Assembly (NCBI GenBank): GCA_003116975.1
Contig: BGKB01000018.1
Span: 62,001-126,000, forward strand
Source: Aurantiochytrium sp. KH105
Taxonomy: Eukaryota; Sar; Bigyra; Thraustochytrida; Thraustochytriidae
Length of the DNA stretch: 64,000 bases
Reading direction: 5' to 3'
Under the pieces are notes generated by a model. It had not been told where the DNA came from. It saw only the letters and a list, made by a program, of their open reading frames with translations, and searched no databases. The position numbers and the translations under genes were made by a program. Position 1 is the first letter of the stretch; every line of letters begins with the position of its first letter. This document shows, in pieces, positions 37,183 to 46,291 of the stretch.

Positions 37183-38655
37183 ATGGGCATGAGGCCGTCC
37201 GCGCGCACCCTGCAGCGCGGGGTGCAGCTGCTCGCGCTCCGCGAGCTCTGGGTCGCGTATCGGACCGGGAAGTTCAACAAGACGCGCCTTGCCGTGGTCT
37301 CGGCGCTGCTCGTGGCGATCTCGCACGCGGTCGCGCCGCGCTTCCCGCTCTGGGCCAGAGTGCTCGGCATCGGGAAACGCGCAGTGAGCTGTAGCGTTGA
37401 AGGCGAGGTGGCTCCGGGCTTTGAAGCCGTGCGCGCGGCCTTCCAGCAAAACGTCGATGAAGGACTCGAGCGCGGCGCGCAGTTTGTTGCCTACTACAAG
37501 GGCAAAAAGGTCGTGGACCTTGCGGGCGGCACGCTGCCCGGCTACAATGCCGATTCGCATCAGGTCATCTTTAGCAACTCCAAGACGCTGTCGGCCATCG
37601 TGGTGGCCAAGGCGGTGGCCGCGGGCAGATTACAATACGATGCCAGGGTGTCCGAGTATTGGCCCGAATTCGCGCAAAACGGCAAGGAGGACATCACCGT
37701 GGCCGACGTACTACGCCACGACTCTGGTCTTCCGTACTTTTCCAACGAAGAAAAGGTGCTCTTATCGTTTGCGGAGCGCGACAATCTTGACAAAATGGCT
37801 GACTTCCTGGCCAAACAGGCGCCCTTTTGGCTCGAGACCGACGAAGAGCCCAAGACGCGCATCTATCATGCTCTGACCCGCGACTTTATCACCGGCGAGC
37901 TCGTGCGCCGTGTCGATCCGGCGCACCGCTCATTGGGCAGGATCCTTCGCGCTGAAGTGGCCGTGCCTCTCGACGCAAGCTTCGTCTTGGGGCCTGGAAC
38001 CGAAGCGGAAAAGAATTTGGTCTCTCCCCTTGCATTTGATACCATGGGCGACATTCTTGCGCGCTTCTATACCAACTTCATCACAGGTGGCTCCTTCAAA
38101 GGAGACACGTATCGTATGAACAGTCATGGGGATCCTTCGTCGCCGCTTGCGCGAAGCTTCAGTTGCATTGATACCTCTGAGACGACTGATAAAGACACGT
38201 GGTTCAACGACCGACGGGCGCACGACGCCGAGGTTGGGTCGGCCGGTGTGCGTTCGAATGCCCGATCTTTGGGCAAGCTGGCCGATGCAATGGCACGACG
38301 CGCGCTGCTGCCCGAGGACGTTCACGACGCTGCGGTTGGAGATCCGGTCACCAAATATGACAGCGCTTTGGGCTTGGAAACCTCCTTCACCCAGGGCGGC
38401 TTTTGCAAGTTTGGTGGGCCCACATGGGATCCGTCCTCGAATGGTTTTGTGGGATGGGGCGGATTTGGTGGATCGCAAGTGATTTGGAACGAAGATCTTC
38501 AGGTCGGCGTCGCCTACGCCATGAATGGCAATCGGTTTGGGTCTCTCTTTGGTCTCTGCGACGAACGTTTTCTCCGTCTGCAGAAAGCAGTCGTTGCTTG
38601 CGTTGAGCAAGCTGAAGAGCAGGCTAGATCATCAACAAAGGAGTCTACCAGCTAA
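37183..38655 (+). CDS. beta-lactamase-related serine hydrolase, paralogue 1
   Basis: This 490-residue protein belongs to the class C beta-lactamase/esterase-like family (as LACTB and nematode LACT proteins). The SxxK catalytic pair is S131 and K134 in FSNSKTLSAI, and a YHALTRD segment takes the place of the Tyr-x-Asn motif. The C-terminal GFVGWGGFGGSQ is in the region of the KTG-like box. The N-terminus has a hydrophobic stretch (RLAVVSALLVAISHAV, about residues 36-51), likely a membrane anchor. Such eukaryotic members are usually proteases or esterases, not antibiotic resistance enzymes; the substrate is unknown. A close paralogue lies 3.4 kb downstream. The ATG at 37183 matches the start of that paralogue; the long upstream extension of the frame is repeat-derived. 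Confidence 0.85.
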   Translation: MGMRPSARTLQRGVQLLALRELWVAYRTGKFNKTRLAVVSALLVAISHAVAPRFPLWARVLGIGKRAVSCSVEGEVAPGFEAVRAAFQQNVDEGLERGAQFVAYYKGKKVVDLAGGTLPGYNADSHQVIFSNSKTLSAIVVAKAVAAGRLQYDARVSEYWPEFAQNGKEDITVADVLRHDSGLPYFSNEEKVLLSFAERDNLDKMADFLAKQAPFWLETDEEPKTRIYHALTRDFITGELVRRVDPAHRSLGRILRAEVAVPLDASFVLGPGTEAEKNLVSPLAFDTMGDILARFYTNFITGGSFKGDTYRMNSHGDPSSPLARSFSCIDTSETTDKDTWFNDRRAHDAEVGSAGVRSNARSLGKLADAMARRALLPEDVHDAAVGDPVTKYDSALGLETSFTQGGFCKFGGPTWDPSSNGFVGWGGFGGSQVIWNEDLQVGVAYAMNGNRFGSLFGLCDERFLRLQKAVVACVEQAEEQARSSTKESTS

Positions 38656-38952
38656 ATCGTTCACTAAGCTCGACATCTTTGCCTGCACTCGGAGTCACCA
38701 GTCGCACTGTAGGCAGCACATAATAACTAAATCATTTTCTTCATACTGTTCAATTCGCTCGTGTATATACACGTGGTGAGGACCGCACTAACAGCCTGCG
38801 CTCCTGCGCTTCTTCCTATATGATCAGAGGTGCTCACGGGCTAGATTCAGAGACGAAGCGAGTGGGTGGGTGGTGAACACTTTTGTAATGGCAGCTAAAA
38901 CAGTGCCTGGGCCAATTTGGAGAATAATATGCGACCGTGATGAAAGAGAAGA

Positions 38953-40389
38953 CTATTGGAGAATGCAGCACGACGTCGGAGCAGGAGACTCCTCAGGTTC
39001 CTCTCCTTTTTCTCCATCGTCGTCTTCGTCGTCTTCGTCGTCCTCGAACTGGGAGGGGATCAAAGCGCTCGTCTCGACAGGAATCTCCGTTGTGCTACGC
39101 GGAATATTGTCTTCCAACTCATCGTTATCAGACTCTTCTTCTTCTTCTTCAAGATCTTCTTCTTCAAGATCTTCTTCCTCTTCAGGTTCGTCTTCGACGT
39201 CGAGATCTTCTTCTTCTTCTTCTTCCTCCTCCTCTTCGAAATCGTCTTCTTCAGGATCTTCTTCTTCCTCTTCCTCTTCGGAATCATCTTCTTCAGGATC
39301 TTCTTCTTCAAGATCTTCTTCCTCTTCAGGTTCGTCTTCGACATCGAGATCTTCTTCTTCTTCTTCTTCTTCCTCCTCCTCTTCGAAATCGTCTTCTTCA
39401 GGATCTTCTTCAGCATTCTCCTCCTCCTCCTCCTCCTCCTCCTCTTCCTCTTCGTCTTCCTCTTCGTCGTCATCATCTATTTCGATGATCTCCTTGGAGG
39501 CAAAGACGTCTTCCACAGGCACCTCAGTCTCCGTGCCGTCCAAAACGCGCTTCAGCTCTCCTGTTCTTGCATCCCAGATCCGAACACTCTTATCCCAAGC
39601 TCCGCTGGCAAGTTCCGAGCCAAAGAGCGAGACAGAGAGCACCCACGAGGTGTGGCCTTCGAGCACATGGAGCAACTCTCCGTTCGTGGCGTCCCAGACG
39701 CTGATGGTCTTATTTTCGGCACCGCTTGCAATGAGATCACCGTGGAGCGCGATCGAGTTCACAGGGCTTTTGTTGTCGCCGAGTTCGTGGATGAGCGTAA
39801 AGGAGGGCACTTCGTATACCCTCACCATGCTGTCCCAGGCCCCGCTGACCAAGCGTTGCGCGTCGAGCGCCACCGAGGAGATCGGTTTGAGAGCCTCAGA
39901 GAGAACGTGAAGCTGGTCCCCGCTCGCTTTGTCGTAGACGCGAACGGTGCGGTCGTACAAGCCGCCTACAATGTAATCGCCAAAGGAGGCCAGGGCGCAA
40001 ACCGTCGCCGTGGTCTGGATGAATGTGATGCGCGAGCCGGTCGCCTTGCTCCATACCCGAATCGAGTTGTCGTCGGAACCGGAAACAACCTCGTCACCAT
40101 CGATGACTGCGCAAAAGATCGTCCCAAGGTGTCCCTGGAGCGAGTGTAGGATGGCACCGTCAAGAACGTTCATGAGATAGAGTCCACCCTTGGCGGTTCC
40201 AACAAGAAGCAAGGTCCCCTCGATGGCCACGGTGCGCGCCTCTTGCCTGTTGGGCGTCTTCGCCTGCCACACCAGGTCGCCCTCCTTGCTCCACGCGCGG
40301 AGCATCGTCTCATCGTTGGCGCAGGCCGCCACCACGAGCTTCTCGGACTGGGCCACGGAGCACACGTACCCTTGAATCTCGCGGCCCAT
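38953..40389 (-). CDS. WD40 protein with giant Glu/Asp tail and CaaX box
   Basis: This 478-residue protein has seven or so WD40 repeats (residues 1-285), such as SGSDDNSIRVWSKATGS, SGAWDSMVRVYEV, SGAENKTISVWDATNGE and SGAWDKSVRIWDARTGE. Then comes an acidic low-complexity tail (about 300-460), nearly all Glu and Asp and built from internally duplicated blocks. The last five residues are CCILQ: a CaaX box (C-I-L-Q, predicted farnesylation by the Gln) preceded by another Cys that could be palmitoylated. That would tether the propeller to a membrane through an acidic, extended arm. I know no family with this layout. The start MGREIQGY at 40389 begins the propeller; the open frame upstream is Arg-rich low complexity. 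Transcribed against both flanking hydrolase genes. Confidence 0.85.
   Translation of the reverse strand: MGREIQGYVCSVAQSEKLVVAACANDETMLRAWSKEGDLVWQAKTPNRQEARTVAIEGTLLLVGTAKGGLYLMNVLDGAILHSLQGHLGTIFCAVIDGDEVVSGSDDNSIRVWSKATGSRITFIQTTATVCALASFGDYIVGGLYDRTVRVYDKASGDQLHVLSEALKPISSVALDAQRLVSGAWDSMVRVYEVPSFTLIHELGDNKSPVNSIALHGDLIASGAENKTISVWDATNGELLHVLEGHTSWVLSVSLFGSELASGAWDKSVRIWDARTGELKRVLDGTETEVPVEDVFASKEIIEIDDDDEEEDEEEEEEEEEEEENAEEDPEEDDFEEEEEEEEEEEDLDVEDEPEEEEDLEEEDPEEDDSEEEEEEEDPEEDDFEEEEEEEEEEDLDVEDEPEEEEDLEEEDLEEEEEESDNDELEDNIPRSTTEIPVETSALIPSQFEDDEDDEDDDGEKGEEPEESPAPTSCCILQ
39126..39480. repeat. GAA/GAG-rich coding repeat with internal duplication
   Basis: On the coding (minus) strand this is the Glu/Asp tail. 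Two blocks of about 170 bp, each encoding LDVEDEPEEEEDLEEED preceded by an Asp-Phe-Glu-rich stretch, are nearly identical. Purine-rich on the coding strand over about 350 bp, so prone to slippage. Confidence 0.85.
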
Positions 40390-42088
40390 CGTCTCCGCCT
40401 TCTCTTCACCCGCTCGCTCGCTCGCTCGTCTCGTCAGCCCGCCACGCAGCCGCGACGTATTCGGTCTGCTGCTGCCGGTCTCTCTGCCGTGCGGCGCCGC
40501 GACTGCCGCCTCGACCCCGCTGACTCGCCGCGGCAGCTGCGCCGAGCGGCCCGCGCTGCACGTGCTGCGCGCACCGCCTAGCCGGGCGCTAGGCCCTCCT
40601 ACTGCCGCCCTGCGAAACAAAGTGACCCGCGAGATGCGACCCCGCCTCGACCCTCCAACTTGCCTCGCCTCCAACTTGCCTCGCCGCGCAAGGCCTCGCC
40701 GCCGGCCGCCTCTCCGCGCCTGCGCAAGGCCTCGCTGCCTCTGCTGCGCGACGATGGACGGCCCGTGGAAACGAGCGTGCGGCCAACCGCCGAGCCATCG
40801 CAGAACAACAAGCCACAAAGCGGGCGCGAGCGCACCTGCGGTGCCGGGCTCCTAGGTTCCCACCCGGAAATGCGGCGCCGGCGACCTGGAAATCTGCGGA
40901 GTAGACGCGGACGCGGACGCTGGGGCTTGTCGAGTCGAGCGAGGGGAGCGGAAAGGCGTCGGAGAGCGGCGCTGGGCACCCATGCCTGCGTGTGAGCATG
41001 GCGGCTGAACGGCGCACGAGCCAGCTGCAGCAATCGCGGCGACTGCGAGCAGGGGAATCCGCGCATGATGCGGGAAGATCGCTTTCACTTTTGCAGCTGC
41101 AGCAGCAGAGCAGAGCAGCTCGCTCGCTCTGTAGTACGAAGGCAGACCCGGAGCCGCGTTGTACGTACGGACCTCTTGCGAAAAGAGCACGCCGCGCCGT
41201 GCTGGCTCGTCGCTGCTTGGCGAGGCTCGTTTTGGCTTCGGCGTGGGTGCTCGGCATGGCATGCTGGCTGCAGCTGGTCAAGAACCACTCGGGCTTATTC
41301 TACCCACGGACTTGAAGAATCAGTAGCAGCTGTAGCTGAAGCCAGTGCGATCTATCTCGCCGTGGCCGTGGCCGCACAAATCGCCACTGCTGCCGAAACA
41401 ACTTGATGCGAGGGGACGAGAACTTCCTCTGCCTTGCCTTGCGCGGTTCCCGCCACATCCAAAAAGCAACGTCCGAGAAGCGCCAGTGCATGACGGCGAG
41501 CGGACGGCAAAGGCGAGCTCGGCCGCTTTCTCCTCCTTGCTTGCTTGCTCTTGCATTACTTGCTTGCGTGCTTGCGTGCTTGCGAGCTTGTGTGCTTGCT
41601 GGCGTGCTTGCTTGCTTGGTTTCTCTGGCCGCGTAAATTTTCGCACACACACGCAAATCGATCAACCAACGAGTTATGCGACAACAAGTGCAACCATTGC
41701 ATGGTGGGTCGCCTTGAGCAGAGCAGCGCCCTCGTCCTCGTTGCGCATCTGCTCCTCGTGCTCATCCCTTTGCCCACCACTGCAAGCTGCACTGGTTGTG
41801 GGCCACATAGAAATAGGCCACATTAGGTGCGGAGGGCGGACACACGCAATGCGGTACTGATCGCGACGCAGGGCGCAAAATGCGCGTCTACGCTAGTACT
41901 GTTCCTTGATGAACAACAACAAGTATGACGATGATGGATGTGAATGTCAGCCTTCAACGCGCATCCAATGCCTGAATCCTGCCCAGGCCTGCCCCGTTGC
42001 GACGCGCTTGGGTCTGCGTATACGCTCGCGCCGTCGTTCACGAGGTACCTGGGTGATTGCTTGCCGTCCACCTGTTCTGTGAAGAACC
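40390..42088. other. 1.7 kb intergenic region with CTTG repeats
   Basis: GC-rich promoter of the WD40 gene (40390-41000), then mixed sequence with CAG/CTG patches near 41090-41115 and a CTTG/CGTG array (about 41529-41612). No recognisable gene; all open frames are compositional. The part just before 42089 should be the promoter of the second beta-lactamase-related gene. Confidence 0.5.
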
Positions 42089-43522
42089 ATGCTGTCGCCC
42101 AAGGCGCTCGTGCGCGCGGCGCAGCTGCTCGTGCTGGGCGAGCTCGTGCTGGCGTACCGACGCGGACGAATCAACAAGATCCGTCTTGCCACCTTCTCTG
42201 CGCTGCTCGTGACCTTTGTGCACGGGGTGGCGCCGCGTTTTCCCGTGTGGGCCAGACTCCTCGGCATCGGCAAGCACGTCGTCCATCGCAAGGTCGAGGG
42301 CGAGGTGGCGCCCGGATTTGAAGCCGTGCGCGAGGCTTTCCAAAGGAATGTGGACGAGGGCCTCGAACGTGGCGCCCAGTTCGTCGTGTATTACAAGGGC
42401 AAGAAGGTCGTCGACCTGGCAGGCGGCACGCAGCCCGAGTACAATGCCGAGACGCAGCAAATCATCTTTAGCAACTCCAAGACGCTCTCGGCCATTACCT
42501 TGGCCAAGGCCGTTGCGGCAGGCCGCATCAAGTACGAGGCCAAGGTGTCCGAGTACTGGCCCGAGTTTGCGCAGAATGGCAAGGATGACATCACCGTCGC
42601 TGACGTCATGAGACATGACGCAGGGCTCGCGTACTTTACAAAAAGGGCCAGGCTGCCCATTTCATACGCGCTGCGCGAGAACCTCGACAAGTGCGCCGAT
42701 TTCCTCGCCAAGCAGGCGCCGTCTTGGACCGAGTCCGGCGACGAGCCCAAGTCGCGCGCGTACCATGCCGTCACGCGTGACCTCATCACGGGCGAGCTCG
42801 TGCGTCGCGTGGACCCGGAGGGCCGGACCATGGGCATGATTCTCCGCGCCGAAATTGCTGAACCGCTCGACGCCACGCTCACGCTGGGGCCCGGAACGCA
42901 AGAGGAAAAGGAACTCCTTTCGGACCTCCAGTTCGAGTCCATTCCCCAGACGGTCATTGGGTACTTTATCCGCAAGTTTCTTGGTATCGCGCTTCCCACG
43001 GAAGGTCTCTTTCTGTCCGTCTTTGGCGACCCGAAATCCACGGTGGCTCGCACCTTCAATTGCCTTCTCTTGGATGGCATTCGCGACAAGGACACTTACT
43101 TTAACGAGGAGATTATGCATGATGCCGAGATGGGATCCTCGAACGTGCGATCCAATGCTCGGTCCATGGCCAAGGTGGCAGATGCCATGTCACGTCGGGC
43201 GCTCTTGCCCGAGCACGTGCACGAGGCCGCCATGGCCAATCCGGTTGAAAAGTACGACTCGGGCGTCATGGGCGAGACCAACTTTACACAGGGTGGATTC
43301 TGCAAGTTTGGCGGGTCCACGTGGGACGCCTCGTCCGAAGGCTTTGCGGGCTGGGGCGGTCTGGGCGGGTCGCAGCTCATGTGGAACGACGACGAGGAGA
43401 TTGGCGTTGCTTACGTCATGAACGGGAATCTTGCCACCTCGGCCCTCGGGCTCTTGGACCCTCGCTTCCTCCGTCTGCAGCGCACGCTCATGGCTTGCAT
43501 CAAGGCCCAGTCCCAACAATAA
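42089..43522 (+). CDS. beta-lactamase-related serine hydrolase, paralogue 2
   Basis: This 477-residue protein is closely related to the one at 37183-38655 along the whole length. It has the same SxxK site (S128 and K131 in FSNSKTLSAI), YHAVTRD, and GFAGWGGLGGSQ near the C-terminus. The hydrophobic N-terminal segment (RLATFSALLVTFVHGVAPRF) is also conserved. Divergence is greatest in the middle (residues 270-330), where the second paralogue has a different loop. The pair arose by local duplication with the WD40 gene in between; both keep all catalytic residues, so both are probably active. The start ATG at 42089 is the first in frame. Confidence 0.85.
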   Translation: MLSPKALVRAAQLLVLGELVLAYRRGRINKIRLATFSALLVTFVHGVAPRFPVWARLLGIGKHVVHRKVEGEVAPGFEAVREAFQRNVDEGLERGAQFVVYYKGKKVVDLAGGTQPEYNAETQQIIFSNSKTLSAITLAKAVAAGRIKYEAKVSEYWPEFAQNGKDDITVADVMRHDAGLAYFTKRARLPISYALRENLDKCADFLAKQAPSWTESGDEPKSRAYHAVTRDLITGELVRRVDPEGRTMGMILRAEIAEPLDATLTLGPGTQEEKELLSDLQFESIPQTVIGYFIRKFLGIALPTEGLFLSVFGDPKSTVARTFNCLLLDGIRDKDTYFNEEIMHDAEMGSSNVRSNARSMAKVADAMSRRALLPEHVHEAAMANPVEKYDSGVMGETNFTQGGFCKFGGSTWDASSEGFAGWGGLGGSQLMWNDDEEIGVAYVMNGNLATSALGLLDPRFLRLQRTLMACIKAQSQQ

Positions 43523-44182
43523 ACTACTAATTTATCCATCCGAAATTGTTTGCTCTTGCGCACCTTCCCTGGCCTGTCGTCCCGACACCACTTCCATCTC
43601 TCTGGCGTGCTGCGCGTTTCCCACCTCTGAATTGGTGTCCCCTTCTCGCACCCTTCTCGCACCCTCAGCGTGTCTGACGGCCCCGCCAATTCCCATCTCG
43701 CCTTGCTCGTCGCTATCGCTCTCGCCAGCTGGCATCCGCAACCGACGCTTCCGTGACCGCCTGACTGAACCGTCCATGGCCAGGACCGTGCCGCGGGACG
43801 ATATAAACGTCCGGCAGCTGCAGCGGCTGCGGCTACGAGTGAAATGTGTCTGTGTGCAAAAGGCGATAGCGTTCTTGGCCGCGTGCAAAAAGCCATGCCG
43901 CGGCCACTTGTGTGTAGTAGTAGCCGCAGTGTCCTCGCAAAGAGCGACAATGAGCCAAGTAACTTTTCAGACAGTAGGCCTAGGCCTAGTATAAAGATTG
44001 GATCGGGCGCTGTATTTCAGGGCGCCCGGCCGCCATGGCGAGCAAAGCAAAGCAACAAACCGCTATCGGACGCAGGAGCCTCCTTTTGGACGCCTGCAGC
44101 CGCCAGCTAGGCTCGCGCCCGCGCTCGGTCCCTCGGCCCGCCTCGACTCGCGCCGCCGCGCCTCGCAAAGCTCGTGCGCACC
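43523..44182. promoter_or_regulatory. promoter region of the 4CL-like gene
   Basis: 660 bp between two genes on the same strand. TATA-like sequences occur at 43801 (gatataaac) and 43989 (agtataaag), the latter about 190 bp before the ATG. No coding sequence recognised. Confidence 0.4.
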
Positions 44183-45922
44183 ATGCTCGCGCCGCCAATT
44201 CGCGGAGTCCGGGCGCTCGGCCAACACGGCGCGCGCCGTCTTGGCGGAGCAGGCGCAGGCGCGGGTGTCGGCAGCAGCCGCGGGTACCAGTCGGTGACCA
44301 AGGATGAGAACCACGTGTACACGAGCACGTTTCCCGAGCAGGACGGGACGCTCGTGGACAAGTACAGATTCACGGAGTTCATGATGCGCGATTTCCACAA
44401 GCAGGGCTCGGCCCTCGCGATCCTCGACGGCGTCACTGGCGACGAGCGGAGCTTTGAGGATCTTCTCGACGATGTGCAAAAGGTCGGACGCGGGATTCAG
44501 GAGGAGTTCCAGATTGGCAAGGGCTCAAGCGTGGCGCTCTTCATGCCCAACCACGTGGACTTTTTCACGGCCCTCCACGCCCCGGCCAAGCTTGGCGCCG
44601 TCGTGACGCCCATCAACCCGGCCTATCGCGAGTACGAGGTGGCGAACCAGCTTCGTAGCGCCGACGTAAGACTTGTCATTGCCCATCCGGATACGCTTCA
44701 CGTAGCCCGGGAAGCCGCCTCGCAAAAGAACCGCGAAAAGGGACCCGACGAGGCCATCTGCCAGGTCATTTGCGTCTCGGACGAATTTGCCGATTTCCGC
44801 GCCGGACCCAAGGTCACGGACCTCTTGCCCGACACGCCGGCGGACCCAGAATCTACGCTCTACTTGCCATTCTCCTCGGGTACCACGGGCAAGCCCAAGG
44901 GCGTCGAGCTCACGCACAGCAACCTCATTTGGAACGTGTTGCAGAGCCATGAGGTCGACAACAAGTTTTTCCACGATAAGACTGTCGTTCTTTCGCCGCT
45001 GCCCATGTTTCACATTTACGGCTTTCTCGTATCTGTGCACAGCCCATTGTACCACGGCAAGCCACTGATCACCATGAAGCGTTTCGATCTCGAACGTTTT
45101 TGCGCCCTCGTCGAAGAGCACAAATGCACGCGTGCGCACGTCGTGCCCCCCATTCTCTTGCAGCTCAGCAAGTCGCCCATTGTTGACAAGTACGACATGT
45201 CGAGTCTCGAGATTTGCCAGTCTGCAGCGGCCCCGCTTGGCACCGAGGTCGAGAACGCCGTTCGCGACCGTCTCAAGTGCGAGGTCAAGCAGCTCTGGGG
45301 TATGTCTGAACTCTCCCCGCTCGGTACCGGCAACCCGGACGATCGCGTCAAGGGCGGCAGCGCTGGCCCGCCCATTGCGCACACTCAGGTCAAGATTGTC
45401 GATGTTTCCACGGGCGAGACGCTTGGGCCGGGCGAGGAGGGTGAGCTCTGCGTGCGCGGCCCTCAAGTCATGAAGGGCTACCTGAACGATCCTGAAAAGA
45501 CTCGCGAGACTCTTACCGAGGACGGCTGGCTCCGCACGGGTGACATTGCCAAGGTTGATGAGCACGGCTACGTCTACATTACGGATCGCCTCAAGGAGCT
45601 CATCAAGGTCAAGGGTTTTCCCGTGGCCCCGGCAGAGCTCGAAGCCGTCGTCTTTACGCACCCGGACGTGATTGACACCTGCGTTATCCCGGTCCCTGAT
45701 GAGGAGTCGGGCGAGATCCCGCGCGCCTATTGCGTCATGCGTGAGGGTCACAAGACGACGGAGCAAGATATTGTCGACTATGTTGCTGACATTGTTGCGC
45801 CTTACAAGAAGCTCCGTGGCGGTGTTGTCTTTGTTGATTCCGTGCCCAAGACCGAGTCTGGCAAGCTCCTTCGCCGTGTTCTCATCCAGCAGGACCGCGA
45901 GCGCACTGCGGAAAAGCAGTAA
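44183..45922 (+). CDS. 4-coumarate-CoA ligase-like acyl-CoA ligase, likely mitochondrial
   Basis: This 579-residue AMP-forming ligase is of the 4CL/luciferase-like group. Motifs: PFSSGTTGKPKGVELTH (about 229-245), LPMFHIYGF, QLWGMSELSP, EGELCVRGPQVMKGY, DGWLRTGDIAKVDEHGYVYI, and RLKELIKVKGFPVAPAELE with the catalytic lysine region PKTESGKLLRR at the end. The substrate (a medium-chain, aromatic or other carboxylic acid) cannot be read from the sequence. The first 35 residues are rich in Arg, Gly and Ala without acids (RGVRALGQHGARRLGG), a likely mitochondrial presequence. The frame starts 9 bp earlier at a GTG; the ATG is at 44183. The product PPi would be removed by a pyrophosphatase such as the one encoded next door, although that one has a different targeting signal. 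Confidence 0.92.
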   Translation: MLAPPIRGVRALGQHGARRLGGAGAGAGVGSSRGYQSVTKDENHVYTSTFPEQDGTLVDKYRFTEFMMRDFHKQGSALAILDGVTGDERSFEDLLDDVQKVGRGIQEEFQIGKGSSVALFMPNHVDFFTALHAPAKLGAVVTPINPAYREYEVANQLRSADVRLVIAHPDTLHVAREAASQKNREKGPDEAICQVICVSDEFADFRAGPKVTDLLPDTPADPESTLYLPFSSGTTGKPKGVELTHSNLIWNVLQSHEVDNKFFHDKTVVLSPLPMFHIYGFLVSVHSPLYHGKPLITMKRFDLERFCALVEEHKCTRAHVVPPILLQLSKSPIVDKYDMSSLEICQSAAAPLGTEVENAVRDRLKCEVKQLWGMSELSPLGTGNPDDRVKGGSAGPPIAHTQVKIVDVSTGETLGPGEEGELCVRGPQVMKGYLNDPEKTRETLTEDGWLRTGDIAKVDEHGYVYITDRLKELIKVKGFPVAPAELEAVVFTHPDVIDTCVIPVPDEESGEIPRAYCVMREGHKTTEQDIVDYVADIVAPYKKLRGGVVFVDSVPKTESGKLLRRVLIQQDRERTAEKQ

Positions 45923-46291
45923 AGACCGACTAAGACCATGTGCGGACACAACCAAGCCGAAGGCCCGAGTTGGTCCCGAACAGACTTTTCTCTCCAATCT
46001 CCCACCCCACCCCCCTTTTTTTTTTTAACATCCTCATTATTCATTTCAATCATCTCCTCTCCGAGTTTTTCTTCTTGGTGTACTATAAAGAAGTAGATGC
46101 CCGGAGGCCTCAGGGTCACGTTCTCATGCCACTTGCAGAAATGATGTGCGACGACACTCACTCCCTTTCTCAGGGCTCAAATGCAAATCGCCAGATACAG
46201 ACTCGGCGCACATCAACGCGAAGGCCACGAGGGCGAACGTACCGCGCGTGGAGAGGCTCTGCGCCCCTCCGGGACGCGTCGCTGCCTCGCC
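45923..46291. other. spacer between ligase and pyrophosphatase genes
   Basis: 369 bp holding the ligase 3' flank (T-rich at 46015-46085) and the pyrophosphatase promoter. No gene seen. Confidence 0.5.
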
